64,000 nt of DNA, from contig JAEUKE010000181.1 in the NCBI GenBank assembly GCA_016794345.1, positions 1 to 64,000 of the forward strand. Direction: 5' to 3'. The stretch comes from Myxococcales bacterium (GTDB lineage Bacteria; Myxococcota_A; Polyangia; Polyangiales; Polyangiaceae). Position numbers and translations under genes: made by a program. Under the pieces are notes generated by a model. It was not told the DNA's origin. It worked only from the letters and a program-made list of their open reading frames with translations, and did not search any database. Position 1 is the first letter of the stretch; the number at the start of each line of letters is the position of its first letter. This document shows, in pieces, positions 63,785-64,000 of this stretch.

Positions 63785-64000
63785 CAGTTCTTGTCCTTCT
63801 TCAGCCGGGTGACCGGCACGAGGACGACGTTGTCGCCAGGCTCCACGAAGACGTCGTACTCGCGCTCGTCGCGCGGGAGGCTCACCGTGATCGTGTGCCG
63901 GCCGGGCTCGATCCGCAGCGGGCGCCCCGCCTCGGGGACGATCACGGTGCGGCCGTCGATCTGGATCTCCGTCCGCGCAGGAAGTGACGGTATCGTTATC
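63784..64000 (-). CDS. PEGA-like domain protein, N-terminus outside window
   Basis: Only the last 71 residues are present. They read as a beta-sandwich with IQIDGRTVIVPEAGRPLRIE and GRHTITVSLPRDE, the PEGA-like pattern, then end in LKKDKN. The frame stays open to the edge. Its stop overlaps the mepA start by one base. It is too short to call more. Confidence 0.6.
   Translation of the reverse strand, partial: ITIPSLPARTEIQIDGRTVIVPEAGRPLRIEPGRHTITVSLPRDEREYDVFVEPGDNVVLVPVTRLKKDKN

Overview
The window is about 70% G+C, densely coded (58 protein-coding features, mostly short gaps) and carries no rRNA, tRNA, CRISPR array or insertion sequence that I can see. It looks like a myxobacterial chromosome, probably of the Polyangia side of Myxococcota. 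The reasons are: two Hanks-type Ser/Thr kinases, two sigma54 enhancer-binding proteins, many lipoproteins with Gly/Ser/Thr-rich linkers after the lipobox, two proteins with MYXO-CTERM-like tails (Gly-Cys, hydrophobic helix, Arg cluster), DUF4388/roadblock signalling proteins and a soluble pilin-like domain of the myxobacterial type. This placement is inference; no marker gene is present.

Layout. 1-3.7 kb: a compact polyhydroxyalkanoate-type operon (PhaE-like coiled coil, acyl-CoA ligase, class III PhaC-like synthase with a Cys/Asp/His triad at canonical spacing). 3.4-7.9 kb: an M50-fold membrane protein with a destroyed HExxH motif, a cyclophilin, a REC-GGDEF diguanylate cyclase, a lipoprotein and a patatin. 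8.0-10.9 kb: a coupled sigma54 regulator, roadblock-type protein and REC-DUF4388 operon. 11-19 kb: two Cys-rich lipoproteins and a four-gene MoxR/VWA/giant membrane coiled-coil/metalloprotease operon. 19-25.6 kb: a GAF-sigma54 regulator and a lipid-looking operon (phosphatidylserine decarboxylase, methyltransferase, alkylglycerone-phosphate-synthase-like oxidase). 25.6-34 kb: an outer-membrane beta-barrel gene with a probable homopolymer frameshift, an HU-like protein, a lipoprotein fused to a pilin-like domain, a TPR/PEGA protein, a Ser/Thr kinase and lipoproteins. 34-38.3 kb: a MoxR-DUF58-transglutaminase operon. 38.4-43.9 kb: a lysyl-oxidase-domain lipoprotein, membrane proteins, an LpqC-type esterase and a Spy-like lipoprotein. 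44-46.2 kb: a response regulator/histidine kinase pair with OmpR-type direct repeats upstream. 46-51 kb: a kinase with an NTF2-like partner, and a hotdog/YhbY/deacetylase operon. 51-64 kb: an HNH protein, lipoproteins, a VIT-VWA protein and a polysaccharide-lyase-like protein with convergent sorting tails, HflX, a class III adenylate cyclase, a siroheme reductase, a collagen-like secreted protein, a MepA-type endopeptidase and a truncated PEGA-like gene.

How they fit together. Most genes serve the cell envelope and signalling. Overlapping stop/start pairs (ATGA, GTGA, TGATG) show tight translational coupling in at least ten gene pairs. The most distinctive items are the lysyl oxidase homologue whose Lys/Tyr cofactor residues are 35 residues apart as in human LOX, the compact PHA operon, the pseudo-protease, the internal pilin module, the 7-G frameshift and the triple repeat upstream of the two-component operon.
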